Source: Streptomyces sp. ITFR-16 (lineage in GTDB: Bacteria; Actinomycetota; Actinomycetes; Streptomycetales; Streptomycetaceae). From it: a stretch of 64,000 nt of DNA. Position numbers and translations under genes: made by a program. This document shows positions 1 to 7,630 of this stretch, one piece after another. The stretch spans positions 3,286,001-3,350,000 of the forward strand of contig NZ_CP134609.1 of the NCBI RefSeq assembly GCF_031844705.1, read 5' to 3'. Within the stretch, counting starts at the first letter, position 1, and every line of letters starts with the position of its first letter. Below the pieces are notes generated by a model, which was given only the letters and a program-made list of their open reading frames with translations, was not told where the DNA came from and ran no database searches.

Positions 1-1021
1 CCTGGAGGGCGAGCCCCGTCACGACCACCGGGCGGCCGCCGAACCGGTCGGAGAGCATCCCGGCGATGGGGGCCACGAGCATCGGCATCCCGGTCCAGGG
101 CAGCATCCGCAGTCCGGCCTCGGTGGGCGAGTAGCCCAGCACGCCCTGGAGGTACTGGCTGAGCAGGAAGATCGAGCCGAACATCCCGAGGTACATCAGC
201 ATGCTGGAGATGTTGATCCCGAAGAACGCACGGTCCCGGAAGAGGCGCATGGGCAGCATCGGGTTCTTGGCGCGGAAGCCGTGGTGGACGAAGCCGCCGA
301 TGAGCGCGGTGCCGGCGATGAGCGAGGTCAGGACGGTCGGGCTGGTCCAGCCCTCGGAGTTGGCGTTGACCAGGCCGTAGACGATCCCGAAGAGGCCGCC
401 GCTGACCAGGAGGGTGCCGGGGATGTCGAGCCGGGCGTTCGGGGCGTAGGACTCGGCCAGCCGGAAGCGGGCGAGCGGCAGCAGGAGCAGACCGATCGGC
501 ACGTTGAGCCAGAAGATCCACTGCCAGGAGATGTGCTCGGTGAGACTGCCGCCGATCAGCGGCCCGCTGGCCACCGCCAGTCCGGTCGCGGCGCTGAAGA
601 TGCCCAGCGCCATTCCGCGACGGGCCGGCTCCACGGCGGCCGTGAGCAGGGTGAGGGTGAGCGGCATCATGATCGCGGCGCCGACACCCTGGACCGCGCG
701 GAAGGCGATCAGTTCGTTGATCCCGGGCGAGAGGGCGGCCGCGGCGGAGGCGCCGGTGAAGACGGCGAGACCGGCGAGGAACAGCCGGCGGCGGCCGAAG
801 CGGTCACCGAGGGCCGCGCCGAACATCAGCAGGACGGCGAAGGTCAGCGTGTAGGCGTTGACCGTCCACTCCAGCTCCTCCATCTCTCCGCCGAGGCTCT
901 CGCGGATGGACGGCAGGGCCGTGGTGACGACGAGGTTGTCGAGGGCCGCCATGAAGCCGGCGACGCTGGTGATGACGAGGGCCCAGGCCGCTCCTGCGCG
1001 GCCGGTTGTGTGCTGGTTCAC
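1..1021 (-). CDS. MFS drug exporter, DHA2 (EmrB/QacA) type, 3'-truncated by window edge
   Basis: Proton-driven multidrug efflux permease of the inner membrane. About 340 residues are visible and the C-terminus lies outside the window. The reading begins at GTG 1021 after a GGGGGAG ribosome site. TM1 carries FMAALDNLVVTTALPSI, a DHA2 hallmark; the loop 2/3 motif GDRFGRRR follows near residue 65, then the motif C-like region VASGPLIGGSLTEHISW in TM5. Fourteen membrane segments are expected for the family. It lies 76 bp downstream of a TetR repressor on the same strand, and an 18-bp palindrome identical in type to the one before tetR sits 16 bp upstream of the start. It is therefore probably induced by a TetR ligand. 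The substrate cannot be predicted. Confidence 0.9.
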   Translation of the reverse strand, partial: MNQHTTGRAGAAWALVITSVAGFMAALDNLVVTTALPSIRESLGGEMEELEWTVNAYTLTFAVLLMFGAALGDRFGRRRLFLAGLAVFTGASAAAALSPGINELIAFRAVQGVGAAIMMPLTLTLLTAAVEPARRGMALGIFSAATGLAVASGPLIGGSLTEHISWQWIFWLNVPIGLLLLPLARFRLAESYAPNARLDIPGTLLVSGGLFGIVYGLVNANSEGWTSPTVLTSLIAGTALIGGFVHHGFRAKNPMLPMRLFRDRAFFGINISSMLMYLGMFGSIFLLSQYLQGVLGYSPTEAGLRMLPWTGMPMLVAPIAGMLSDRFGGRPVVVTGLALQ

Positions 1022-1036
1022 TGCTCCCCCAGGGGG

Positions 1037-1054
1037 TTAGTTATTGATTACTAA
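1037..1054. promoter_or_regulatory. TetR operator copy 1 (before MFS gene)
   Basis: TTAGTTATTGATTACTAA: perfect TTAGT/ACTAA arms around 8 bp. A second copy with the same arms and several shared spacer bases lies at 1665-1682 before the tetR gene. The local AT content is striking in this GC-rich DNA. Binding by the neighbouring TetR protein is inferred. Confidence 0.8.
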
Positions 1055-1097
1055 CTTTTTCGGGCAGAAAACCGGGCCGAACCCGGGTCGGACGGTG

Positions 1098-1655
1098 TCA
1101 GGCGGGGGGCTTCGCGGAGTCGTAGAACCCGGACCAGATCCGGTGTCCCGCCGGGAAGCCCAGGGACGTCAGGGTGTTGGCGAGCATGCCGTACGCGAGG
1201 AAGGTGGTGGCCTCGTCCGCGTCGGCGCCGAGCGAGAAGCTGACCGAGTCGTAGAGCTCCAGCCAGCCGGCGCGCACCGACGTGCCGAACTCGTGGTCCC
1301 CGGCGGCCTCGGCGGCGGCGACCGCCGCGTACACCTGCATCTGCATCAGCAGCTTGTCGGGGTCCTCGGCGATCAGGCGCTGGTAGGCCTGCGCCATGGA
1401 GTGCAGGGCATCTTCGCCCTCCAGCCCGTCGGCCGCCTTCTCGAAGACCTCCCGGGTCTCGACGAGGCAGCGCTCGGCGGCCGCGAGGAACATCGCCTGC
1501 TTGTTGGGGAAGAGGCGGAAGAGGTAGGGCTGGGAGACACCCACACGCTTGGCGATCGCCTCGGTGGAGGTGGCGCTGTACCCGCCGCGGGCGAACTCGG
1601 TGATCGCCGCGCGGATGACGCTCTCGCGTCGCTCATCTGCACTCATCCTTGCCAT
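1098..1655 (-). CDS. TetR/AcrR family transcriptional repressor
   Basis: 185-aa dimeric repressor. The N-terminal helix-turn-helix spans about residues 29-56 (TEAIAKRVGVSQPYLFRLFP), followed by the usual variable ligand-binding helices. The gene precedes the DHA2 exporter on the same strand, and each gene has its own copy of a TTAGT-N8-ACTAA palindrome, so autoregulation plus control of the pump is likely. Its own operator ends only about 10 bp before the ATG at 1655; another ATG lies 9 bp downstream (1646), and neither has a strong ribosome site, so the exact start is uncertain. The inducing ligand is unknown. Confidence 0.9.
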   Translation of the reverse strand: MARMSADERRESVIRAAITEFARGGYSATSTEAIAKRVGVSQPYLFRLFPNKQAMFLAAAERCLVETREVFEKAADGLEGEDALHSMAQAYQRLIAEDPDKLLMQMQVYAAVAAAEAAGDHEFGTSVRAGWLELYDSVSFSLGADADEATTFLAYGMLANTLTSLGFPAGHRIWSGFYDSAKPPA

Positions 1656-1664
1656 GCCCTTAAG

Positions 1665-1682
1665 TTAGTACTCAATCACTAA
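1665..1682. promoter_or_regulatory. TetR operator copy 2 (before tetR)
   Basis: TTAGTACTCAATCACTAA: same 5-bp arms and 8-bp spacing as copy 1 at 1037-1054. It lies directly upstream of the TetR start, suggesting autorepression. Confidence 0.8.
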
Positions 1683-1725
1683 CCTCGTCAAGCGGGGAGG
1701 TGCGAGCCGCCCAGAAGTCGCCCAG

Positions 1726-1764
1726 AGGTAAGGGGCACGGCCCCATGGACCGTGCCCCTTACCT
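1726..1764 (-). terminator. Hairpin terminator after the MaoC/Had-like pair
   Basis: Perfect 15-bp stem (1726-1740 with 1750-1764) and a 9-nt loop, 15 bp beyond the stop of the 1779-2207 gene. There is no T-tract, as is common in Streptomyces. Confidence 0.75.
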
Positions 1765-1778
1765 CGCGTGCGGCGGCC

Positions 1779-2207
1779 TCAGCCGAGCTGCACCACGGCG
1801 CGGGACATGCCCAGCACCTTCTTGCCGTCGCTCATCGCGACCAGGTCCACCCGCACCCGGCGGTCGTCCAGCAGGGCGGCCACCTTGCCGCTGACCTCGA
1901 TGAGGGCGCCCTTGTCGTCGTTGGGCACGACGACGGGCTTGGTGAACCGCACTCCGTACTCGACGACCGCGCCCGGATCCCCGGCCCAGTCCGTGACCAC
2001 CCGGATCGCCTCGGCCATGGTGAACATGCCGTGCGCGATCACATCGGGAAGCCCGACCTCGACGGCGAACTTCTCGTTCCAGTGGATCGGGTTGAAGTCG
2101 CCCGAGGCGCCCGCGTACCGCACCAGCGTCGCCCGGGTGACCGGGAAGGACTGCGCCGGCAGTTCCGTACCGACCTCGACCGCGTCGTAACTCACCTTCG
2201 CCGTCAT
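1779..2207 (-). CDS. MaoC-like (3R)-hydroxyacyl dehydratase, HadB-like catalytic subunit
   Basis: 142-aa single hot-dog protein. It carries the hydratase-2 motif ASGDFNPIHWNE with the catalytic Asp37 and His42, followed by the conserved GLPDVIAHGMFTMA segment. The family dehydrates (3R)-hydroxyacyl thioesters. It overlaps the upstream HadA-like gene by one base (TGATG), so the two are translated together and probably form a heterodimer in which this subunit supplies the active site. The order tRNA-Thr, tRNA-Met, rpmG, hadA-like, hadB-like matches the mycobacterial hadAB locus (family knowledge). Streptomyces makes no mycolic acids, so the acyl substrate here is unknown. Confidence 0.85.
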   Translation of the reverse strand: MTAKVSYDAVEVGTELPAQSFPVTRATLVRYAGASGDFNPIHWNEKFAVEVGLPDVIAHGMFTMAEAIRVVTDWAGDPGAVVEYGVRFTKPVVVPNDDKGALIEVSGKVAALLDDRRVRVDLVAMSDGKKVLGMSRAVVQLG

Positions 2208-2659
2208 CACGCCTCCTCGGCGGCGCGCGCCACCAGCTTCGTCCACGCCGTCACGACATGCCCGCCGGACGCGTCGTGGACCTCGCCGCGGACGTCCAGG
2301 ATGTCGTTGCCCGCCATGGACTTGATGGCCTCGATCGTCGAGGTGACCGTCAGCCGGTCCCCCGCGCGCACCGGGCGCGTGTAGACGAACCTCTGGTCGC
2401 CGTGCACCACCCGGCTGTAGTCCAGACCCAGCTGCGGGTCCTCGATGACCTGCCCGGCGGCCTTGAAGGTGATGGAGAAGACGAAGGTCGGCGGCGCGAT
2501 CACCTCGCTGTGGCCGAGCGCCCTGGCCGCCTCGGGATCGACGTACGCGGGATGGGCGTCGCCCACCGCCTCGGCGAACTCTCGGATCTTCTCCCGGCCG
2601 ACCTCGTACGGCGCGGTGGGCGGATAGGTCCGCCCCACGAAGGACTGGTCGAGCGCCAT
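2207..2659 (-). CDS. MaoC/FAS1-dehydratase-like protein, HadA-like partner subunit
   Basis: 150-aa hot-dog protein of the N-terminal MaoC dehydratase type. It begins at ATG 2659 with MALDQSFVGRTYPP and has a good AGGAGG site about 7 nt upstream. The sequence has the usual substrate-binding fold (FVFSITFKAAG, GDRLTVTSTIEAIKSMAG) but lacks the full D-x-N-P-x-H catalytic signature found in its partner, as in mycobacterial HadA/HadC. It is translationally coupled to the downstream HadB-like gene. It follows rpmG on the same strand, separated by a strong hairpin at 2716-2750. Confidence 0.82.
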   Translation of the reverse strand: MALDQSFVGRTYPPTAPYEVGREKIREFAEAVGDAHPAYVDPEAARALGHSEVIAPPTFVFSITFKAAGQVIEDPQLGLDYSRVVHGDQRFVYTRPVRAGDRLTVTSTIEAIKSMAGNDILDVRGEVHDASGGHVVTAWTKLVARAAEEA

Positions 2660-2715
2660 GGGCTCGCAACCTCCTGATGAAAGACGAATGGGCCGCTGTG
2701 CAGCCCTATACAACG

Positions 2716-2750
2716 ACACGAGGCCGCCCCCAATGGGGACGGCCTCGTGT
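2716..2750 (-). terminator. Hairpin between rpmG and the HadA-like gene
   Basis: Stem of 11 perfect bp (ACACGAGGCCG with CGGCCTCGTGT) extended by a near-perfect C/G tract, loop of about 4-5 nt. It lies 12 bp past the rpmG stop on the minus strand. Confidence 0.7.
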
Positions 2751-2761
2751 ACGAGCCTGAT

Positions 2762-2926
2762 TCAGCGCGTTTCGCGGTGCGCGGTGTGCGAGTTGCAGCG
2801 CGGGCAATGCTTCTTCATCTCAAGACGGTCCGGGTTGTTACGCCGGTTCTTCTTGGTGATGTAGTTCCGCTCCTTGCACTCCACGCAGGCCAGCGTGATC
2901 TTCGGGCGGACGTCGGTGGCAGCCAC
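2762..2926 (-). CDS. rpmG: 50S ribosomal protein L33, zinc-binding type
   Basis: 54-aa large-subunit ribosomal protein. It contains two CxxC pairs (CVEC and CPRC), so this is the zinc-containing C+ form rather than the zinc-free paralogue that many Streptomyces induce on zinc starvation. The GTG start at 2926 has AAGGAG 7 nt upstream and gives the expected N-terminus ([13 protein letters not shown]). It sits downstream of tRNA-Met and tRNA-Thr on the same strand, separated by a T-tract terminator, and is followed by its own hairpin. Confidence 0.97.
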
Positions 2927-2971
2927 GTGAGTGCTCCTTGGACGGACGATGGACGGATGAACGCAAAAAAG

Positions 2972-3009
2972 AGTAGCCGATCGAAGGACCGACCCCACAA
3001 TCGGCTACT
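2972..3009 (-). terminator. Intrinsic terminator after tRNA-Thr/tRNA-Met
   Basis: 10-bp perfect stem (2972-2981 with 3000-3009), 18-nt loop, followed on the minus strand by a CTCTTTTTTGC tract. It lies 6 bp past the tRNA-Met 3' end and about 45 bp before rpmG. This is the most canonical rho-independent terminator in the window. Confidence 0.85.
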
Positions 3010-3014
3010 GTTAG

Positions 3015-3087
3015 TAGCGGTGACCGGACTTGAACCGGTGACACAGCGATTATGAGCCGCTTGCTCTACCGACTGAGCTACACCGCT
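3015..3087 (-). tRNA. tRNA-Met (CAT), elongator
   Basis: 73-nt cloverleaf with acceptor AGCGGTG/CACCGCT and anticodon loop CTCATAA on an AGCGG/TCGCT stem. The T-loop is GTTCAAGTC. It has TAGCTCAG in the D-arm rather than initiator features, so this is the elongator tRNA. The CCA end is not encoded. Confidence 0.96.
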
Positions 3088-3132
3088 TTGATGACGAGTC
3101 CCCTCGCCGAAGCGGGGTTTCCCGATCACCAG

Positions 3133-3205
3133 AGCCCCAATGCGGAATCGAACCGCAGACCTTCTCCTTACCATGGAGACGCTCTACCGACTGAGCTATT
3201 GGGGC
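3133..3205 (-). tRNA. tRNA-Thr (GGT)
   Basis: 73-nt cloverleaf with acceptor GCCCCAA/TTGGGGC and anticodon loop ATGGTAA (anticodon GGT) on a TCTCC/GGAGA stem. T-loop GTTCGATTC. CCA is not encoded. It is upstream of tRNA-Met on the same strand by 45 bp, probably one transcript. Confidence 0.96.
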
Positions 3206-3449
3206 GAGCGATGAAGACATTACACGGTTGGTCGCCGATCGCCCAAATCCGTTTCGAAGCCCCATCCCGAGGCCTTGATCGACGCCGCCCGGACCCCTCC
3301 GGCGACCGCTCGCACGGCCGCTGATCAGCAGTCCCTCCCGCCCCGGGAGACCGCGCCGGTACGACTATTTCCCTCCTCCTCGAACCGGACCGGGCCCACC
3401 CCTAGGCTCGACTCACTCTCCGTCACCTTGACCCCCTCCCAGGAGCCCG

Positions 3450-4721
3450 ATGTCCGACAGCCAGGCGCGGCAGCCAGACGACCGCGCGGCCGACGCCACC
3501 GGCGGTCCGGAGAGCTCCGCGCTCACCCTCTGCGGCGCCCGGCTCACCGACGGCCGCCTCGTGGACGTACGGCTGCACGGCGGACGCATCGAGGCCGTCG
3601 GCACCGCCGGCAGCCTCACCGCACCCGGCGCGCGCCTGGATCTGCGCGGCCATCTGCTGCTCCCCGCCCCCGTCGAACCGCACGCCCACAGCGACACCGC
3701 CCTCACCGCCGAGAGCGCCGGACCCGGCGCCGAGGGACCGGCCTCCGTCCGCCCCGAGGACATCCAGCGGCGCGCCACCGAGGCCGCGTTGCTCCAGCTC
3801 GGCCACGGCGCGACCGCCCTGCGCTCGCACGTACGGATCGGCGACATACAGGGCCTCGCCGCGCTCGAAGCCGTGCTGCAGGCCCGGCGTTCGCTGCGCG
3901 GGCTCGCCGATCTCACGCCGGTGGCCGTCCCCCGGCTGCTCACCGGCGTCGCGGGCGCCGGGAACCTCGCGATGCTCCGCGACGCGGTGAAGATGGGGGC
4001 CGGCGCGGTCGGCGGCCGCCCGGACCTCGACCCGGACCCGATGGGGTACGCGGAGGCCGTCCTGGAGGTCGCCGCCGAGCACGGCTGCCCGGTGGACCTG
4101 CACACGGACGGTGACGATCCGGCCCGGCTCGCCCGGTTCGCCGCGATGGCGGGCGGGATGCGCCAGGAGGTGACCATCGGCCCCTGCGCGGGGCTCTCCC
4201 GGCTCGGCGGCGAGGCCGTGACCCGCGCCGCCGACCAGCTGGCCGCGGCGGGCGTGGGCGTCACCTGCCTCCCCCAGGGCATCTGCTGCGGGACCGAGCG
4301 CCGGGGCATCGCCCCCGTACGGCTGCTGCGCGCCGCCGGGGTGCGGGTCGCGGCCGGCAGCGGGGCGCTGCGGGATCCGGCCAATCCGGTGGGGCGGGGC
4401 GACCCCCTGGAGGCCGCCTTCCTGCTCGCCTCGCAGAGCGGGCTGCGGCCCCGGCACGCGTACGAGGCGGTGTCCGCGGAGGCCCGGCGGGCGCTGGGGC
4501 TGCCCGAGGTGCGGGTCGAGGCGGGATTCCCCGCCGAACTGCTCGCGGTGCGCGGGGAACAGCTCGCGGGGGTGCTCTCGCTGGCGTACAGCAGGATCGT
4601 GATCCACCGGGGCCGGGTGGTCGCCCGCACCAGTGCGGTACGCGAGTACTGCGACTCGGAGACGGGCGGCGGGCCGGGACTGCCGCGCCAGGGACGGCCG
4701 GATTCGCTCGGCGGGCCGTGA
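3450..4721 (+). CDS. CodA-like amidohydrolase-fold protein with degraded active site
   Basis: 423 aa, homologous in layout to bacterial cytosine deaminase and related amidohydrolases. It keeps the N-terminal metal motif (PHAH, His78 and His80) and His218, but the usual HxDE is HTDGD. The segment that should carry the second catalytic His reads TIGPCAGLS, and the metal-binding Asp segment (GHDD/GSDN in the family) reads GSGALRDP around residue 305. Three functional positions therefore appear lost. It may be a pseudoenzyme, or bind metal differently; deaminase activity should not be assumed. ATG 3450 follows CAGGAG, with a TAGGCT -10-like hexamer at 3403. It is a single gene, followed 34 bp later by an SDR. 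Confidence 0.75.
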   Translation: MSDSQARQPDDRAADATGGPESSALTLCGARLTDGRLVDVRLHGGRIEAVGTAGSLTAPGARLDLRGHLLLPAPVEPHAHSDTALTAESAGPGAEGPASVRPEDIQRRATEAALLQLGHGATALRSHVRIGDIQGLAALEAVLQARRSLRGLADLTPVAVPRLLTGVAGAGNLAMLRDAVKMGAGAVGGRPDLDPDPMGYAEAVLEVAAEHGCPVDLHTDGDDPARLARFAAMAGGMRQEVTIGPCAGLSRLGGEAVTRAADQLAAAGVGVTCLPQGICCGTERRGIAPVRLLRAAGVRVAAGSGALRDPANPVGRGDPLEAAFLLASQSGLRPRHAYEAVSAEARRALGLPEVRVEAGFPAELLAVRGEQLAGVLSLAYSRIVIHRGRVVARTSAVREYCDSETGGGPGLPRQGRPDSLGGP

Positions 4722-4755
4722 GCGCCGGGGCGCGCTCCGGCGTACCGTCGACCTC

Positions 4756-5412
4756 ATGCGCATTGTCATCGCAGGTGGACATGGTCAGATCGCGCTGCGG
4801 CTGGAGCGGCTGCTCGCTGCACGCGGGGATGAGGCGGCGGGCATCATCCGCAATCCCGAACAGGGCGAGGACCTCCGGGCGGTCGGCGCCGAGCCGGTGG
4901 TCCTGGACCTCGAGTCGGCCACCGCGGAGCAGGCGGCCGAGGTGCTGCGCGGCGCCGACGCGGCGGTCTTCGCGGCCGGCGCGGGCCCCGACAGCGGCAC
5001 GGCCCGCAAGGACACGGTGGACCGGGGGGCCGCGGTGCTCTTCGCGGACGCGGCGGAACGGGCCGGGGTGCGGCGGTACGTCGTGGTCTCGTCCATGGGC
5101 GCCGACCCGGACCACCCCGGCGACGAGGTGTTCGACGTCTATCTGCGGGCCAAGGGCGCGGCGGACGCGGACGTGCGGTCCCGCCCGGGTCTGGACTGGA
5201 CGATCCTGCGCCCCGGCATGCTGACCAACGACGCGGGCACGGGCCAGGTCCTGCTCGCGGCCTCCACGGGCCGGGGCCCGGTGCCGCGCGACGACGTGGC
5301 GGCGACGCTCCTGGAACTGCTGGACACTCCGGCGACGGCGGGTCTGACGCTGGAACTGATCTCGGGCAATGTCCCGCTGACGGTCGCGGTGAAGGACATC
5401 GCGGGGAACTGA
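4756..5412 (+). CDS. NAD(P)-binding atypical short-chain dehydrogenase (YwnB/NmrA-like)
   Basis: 218-aa Rossmann protein. The N-terminal nucleotide-binding segment is MRIVIAGGHGQIALRL (glycine-rich, last Gly replaced by Ala), and the VVVSSMGAD strand and DWTILRPGMLTND segment are typical of NAD(P)H-binding flavin reductase/epimerase-like SDRs. The classical YxxxK pair is not in the usual position. The cofactor-binding fold is clear; the substrate is unknown. ATG 4756 has no evident ribosome site, and a TACCGT hexamer lies 7 nt upstream, so the mRNA may be leaderless. The downstream neighbour is a bidirectional terminator shared with tRNA-Tyr. Confidence 0.82.
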   Translation: MRIVIAGGHGQIALRLERLLAARGDEAAGIIRNPEQGEDLRAVGAEPVVLDLESATAEQAAEVLRGADAAVFAAGAGPDSGTARKDTVDRGAAVLFADAAERAGVRRYVVVSSMGADPDHPGDEVFDVYLRAKGAADADVRSRPGLDWTILRPGMLTNDAGTGQVLLAASTGRGPVPRDDVAATLLELLDTPATAGLTLELISGNVPLTVAVKDIAGN

Positions 5413-5484
5413 GCGGCGGGGGCACCGCGTTCGCGGTGCCCCTCGCCCCGTGGCCTCGTGCCCCGTGTCCCCGTACAACAGAGA

Positions 5485-5510
5485 AGGCCCCCGTCCGAGG
5501 ACGGGGGCCT
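5485..5510. terminator. Shared hairpin terminator between SDR gene and tRNA-Tyr
   Basis: Perfect 11-bp stem (5485-5495 with 5500-5510) and CGAG loop between two convergent transcripts, the plus-strand SDR and the minus-strand tRNA-Tyr, whose 3' end is 8 bp away. Confidence 0.8.
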
Positions 5511-5517
5511 TGCTGTG

Positions 5518-5599
<82 letters not shown>

Positions 5600-5813
5600 A
5601 AGGGATGCTGCCAGTGAGACCCGCTTTGCGGCGGCGCTCTGTGGCAACGACGTAAACGATACCTGATGCCCAGGGGTGCTACGCCACCGGATTGAGCAGC
5701 GGCCGGGGCGGGCCCGGATGGCTAGGCTTGGTGCGCGGCGTGGCGCCCCAGGGGCGCGGCCGCCCTGTAGGTACTTCCCTTTCCAGCACCCCCGATACAA
5801 GGAGCCACACGTC

Positions 5814-6302
5814 ATGGCCGACTCCAGTTTCGACATCGTCTCGAAGGTCGAGCGGCAGGAGGTCGACAACGCCGTCAACCAGGCCGCCAAGGAGATCTCC
5901 CAGCGCTACGACTTCAAGGGCACGGACGCCTCGATCGCCTGGTCCGGCGAGAAGATCCTGATGGAGGCGAGCGGCGAGGAGCGGGTCAAGGCGATCCTCG
6001 ACATCTTCCAGTCCAAGCTGATCAAGCGCGGCATCTCGCTGAAGTCGCTGGACGCCGGTGAGCCGGAGCTGTCCGGCAAGCAGTACAAGCTCTTCGCCAC
6101 GATCGAGGAGGGCATCTCCCAGGAGAACGCCAAGAAGGTCGCGAAGATCATTCGCGACGAGGGCCCCAAGGGCGTCAAGGCGCAGGTCCAGGGCGACGAG
6201 CTGCGGGTCAGCTCGAAGAGCCGGGACGACCTGCAGGCCGTTCAGGCGCTCCTGAAGGGCAAGGACTTCGACTTCGACGTGCAGTTCGCGAACTACCGCT
6301 AG
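5814..6302 (+). CDS. YajQ family nucleotide-binding protein (UPF0234)
   Basis: 162 aa, full family length and unbroken. The hallmark N-terminus ([20 protein letters not shown]) and the SQRYDFKGT strand are present, and the end [12 protein letters not shown] is the conserved YajQ C-terminus. YajQ proteins have two ferredoxin-like domains; members bind nucleotides, and some bind cyclic-di-GMP (family knowledge). ATG 5814 lies about 9 nt after AAGGAG. A -10-like TAGGCT lies about 90 bp upstream. Monocistronic, followed by a hairpin at 6315-6344. Confidence 0.93.
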   Translation: MADSSFDIVSKVERQEVDNAVNQAAKEISQRYDFKGTDASIAWSGEKILMEASGEERVKAILDIFQSKLIKRGISLKSLDAGEPELSGKQYKLFATIEEGISQENAKKVAKIIRDEGPKGVKAQVQGDELRVSSKSRDDLQAVQALLKGKDFDFDVQFANYR

Positions 6303-6314
6303 GACCTCGCCGTG

Positions 6315-6344
6315 CGGGCGTGGGGCGGCTTCGCCCCGCGTCCG
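6315..6344 (+). terminator. Hairpin terminator after yajQ
   Basis: 13-bp G/C stem with two G-T pairs (CGGGCGTGGGGCG with CGCCCCGCGTCCG), tight GCTT loop, 12 bp past the stop. Confidence 0.65.
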
Positions 6345-6448
6345 GACTGCGTGTCCGAATACCGCCGGTCGTCGTGCGGCGGGCGCAGCAGACTGGTCCG
6401 TGACGGCCGGTGGTCCGGCCGTCCGCCGGACGAGAAGAGGGACGAGTC

Positions 6449-6958
6449 ATGACCATGTACGCGACGGTCGACAGCCCGCTGGGTGAGCTGCTGCTGGTCG
6501 GCGAGGAGGCCGCGGGGCCCGCCAAGGGCGTGGCGCTGCTCTCGCTCTCCCTCCCAGGCCAGAAGGGCGCGGCGGTCGTCCGGGACGGCTGGGTGCACGC
6601 CCCGTCGGCGTTCGAGGGGGTCGCCGCCCAGCTGCGTGAGTACTTCGAGGGCCGCAGGACCCGCTTCGACCTGGTGTACGCGGAGGGGCGGGGCACGGAG
6701 TTCCAGCGCCGGGTCTGGGCCGCGCTGGACGGCCTTCCGTACGGCGAGACGGTGTCGTACGGGCGGATCGCCGAGCTGGTCGGGGCGAGCGGGGCCGGCG
6801 TGCGGGCCGTGGGCACGGCGATCGGGCGCAATCCGCTGCTGGTCGTGCGCCCGTGCCACCGGGTGATCGGCGCGGACGGGGCGCTGCGCGGTTACGCGGG
6901 CGGTGTGGAGCGCAAGGAACAGCTCCTCGGCCTCGAAGGCGCGTTGGCGGTGCGCTGA
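6449..6958 (+). CDS. ogt: Methylated-DNA--protein-cysteine methyltransferase (AGT)
   Basis: 169-aa suicide repair protein that transfers alkyl groups from O6-alkylguanine or O4-alkylthymine to its own cysteine. The active-site motif PCHRVIG carries the acceptor Cys136. The DNA-binding helix-turn-helix region (GETVSYGRIAELVGASGAGVRAVGTAIGRNP), with its arginine finger, precedes it. No Ada regulatory domain is fused. ATG 6449 follows AGAAGAGGG; ATG 6455 is an alternative. Its TGA overlaps the ATG of an AlkB-like gene (TGATG), making a two-gene direct-reversal repair operon. Confidence 0.95.
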   Translation: MTMYATVDSPLGELLLVGEEAAGPAKGVALLSLSLPGQKGAAVVRDGWVHAPSAFEGVAAQLREYFEGRRTRFDLVYAEGRGTEFQRRVWAALDGLPYGETVSYGRIAELVGASGAGVRAVGTAIGRNPLLVVRPCHRVIGADGALRGYAGGVERKEQLLGLEGALAVR

Positions 6959-7629
6959 TGACGGGGCTCTTCCCCCGGCCCCGGGCGGTGGTCGCGCCGG
7001 GGGCGGTGCATGTGCCCGACTGGCTCCCGGTGGAGCGGCAGCGGGAGCTGGTGGCGGCGTGCCGGGAGTGGGCGCGCGGGCCCGTTCCGCTGCGGCACAC
7101 GGCGTTGCCGGGCGGCGGGGTGATGTCGGTGCGGTCCGTGTGCCTGGGCTGGCACTGGCAGCCGTACCGCTACTCCCGTACGGCGGACGATGTGAACGGC
7201 GCGCCGGTCGCCCCGTTCCCGGCGTGGCTCGGTGAGTTGGGCCGGGCGGCGGTGGCGGAGGCGTACGGGCAGGACGGGCCGGTGCGGTCGTACGCGCCGG
7301 ACACCGCGCTGATCAACTTCTATGACGACACGGCGCGGATGGGCATGCACCAGGACCGGGAGGAGCGCTCCGGCGCCCCCGTGGTGTCGCTCAGCATCGG
7401 CGACACCTGTGTCTTCCGCTTCGGCAACACCCAGGACCGGGGGCGGCCCTGGACGGACGTGGAGTTGGCCTCGGGCGATCTGTTCGTCTTCGGCGGGCCC
7501 TCGCGTTTCGCGTTCCACGGGGTGCCGAGGATCCGTCCCGGGACGGGTGGTCCCGGGACGGGGATGAGCGGCGGCCGGCTCAATCTGACGCTGCGCGAGA
7601 CGGGTCTCGGCGGCGTGCGCCCGGCGTGA
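6958..7629 (+). CDS. AlkB-like 2-oxoglutarate/Fe(II) dioxygenase (DNA dealkylation)
   Basis: 223 aa. Oxidative demethylase of N1-methyladenine and N3-methylcytosine type lesions by family function. The metal triad is visible as MHQDREE (His131, Asp133) and AFHGV (His187). The 2-oxoglutarate-binding arginines lie in RLNLTLRET near the C-terminus. The ALINFYDDTARMGMH approach to the HxD and SLSIGDTCVFRFG strand are AlkB hallmarks. Translation starts at ATG 6958 inside the stop of the AGT gene, so the two are coupled. The end is 1 bp from a convergent membrane-protein gene. Confidence 0.93.
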   Translation: MTGLFPRPRAVVAPGAVHVPDWLPVERQRELVAACREWARGPVPLRHTALPGGGVMSVRSVCLGWHWQPYRYSRTADDVNGAPVAPFPAWLGELGRAAVAEAYGQDGPVRSYAPDTALINFYDDTARMGMHQDREERSGAPVVSLSIGDTCVFRFGNTQDRGRPWTDVELASGDLFVFGGPSRFAFHGVPRIRPGTGGPGTGMSGGRLNLTLRETGLGGVRPA

Positions 7630-7630
7630 G

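Noticed and set aside
281..1054. Plus-strand open frame opposite the MFS exporter
   Set aside because: Translation is Gly/Asp/Glu-rich without family features, and the minus strand encodes a clear DHA2 transporter.
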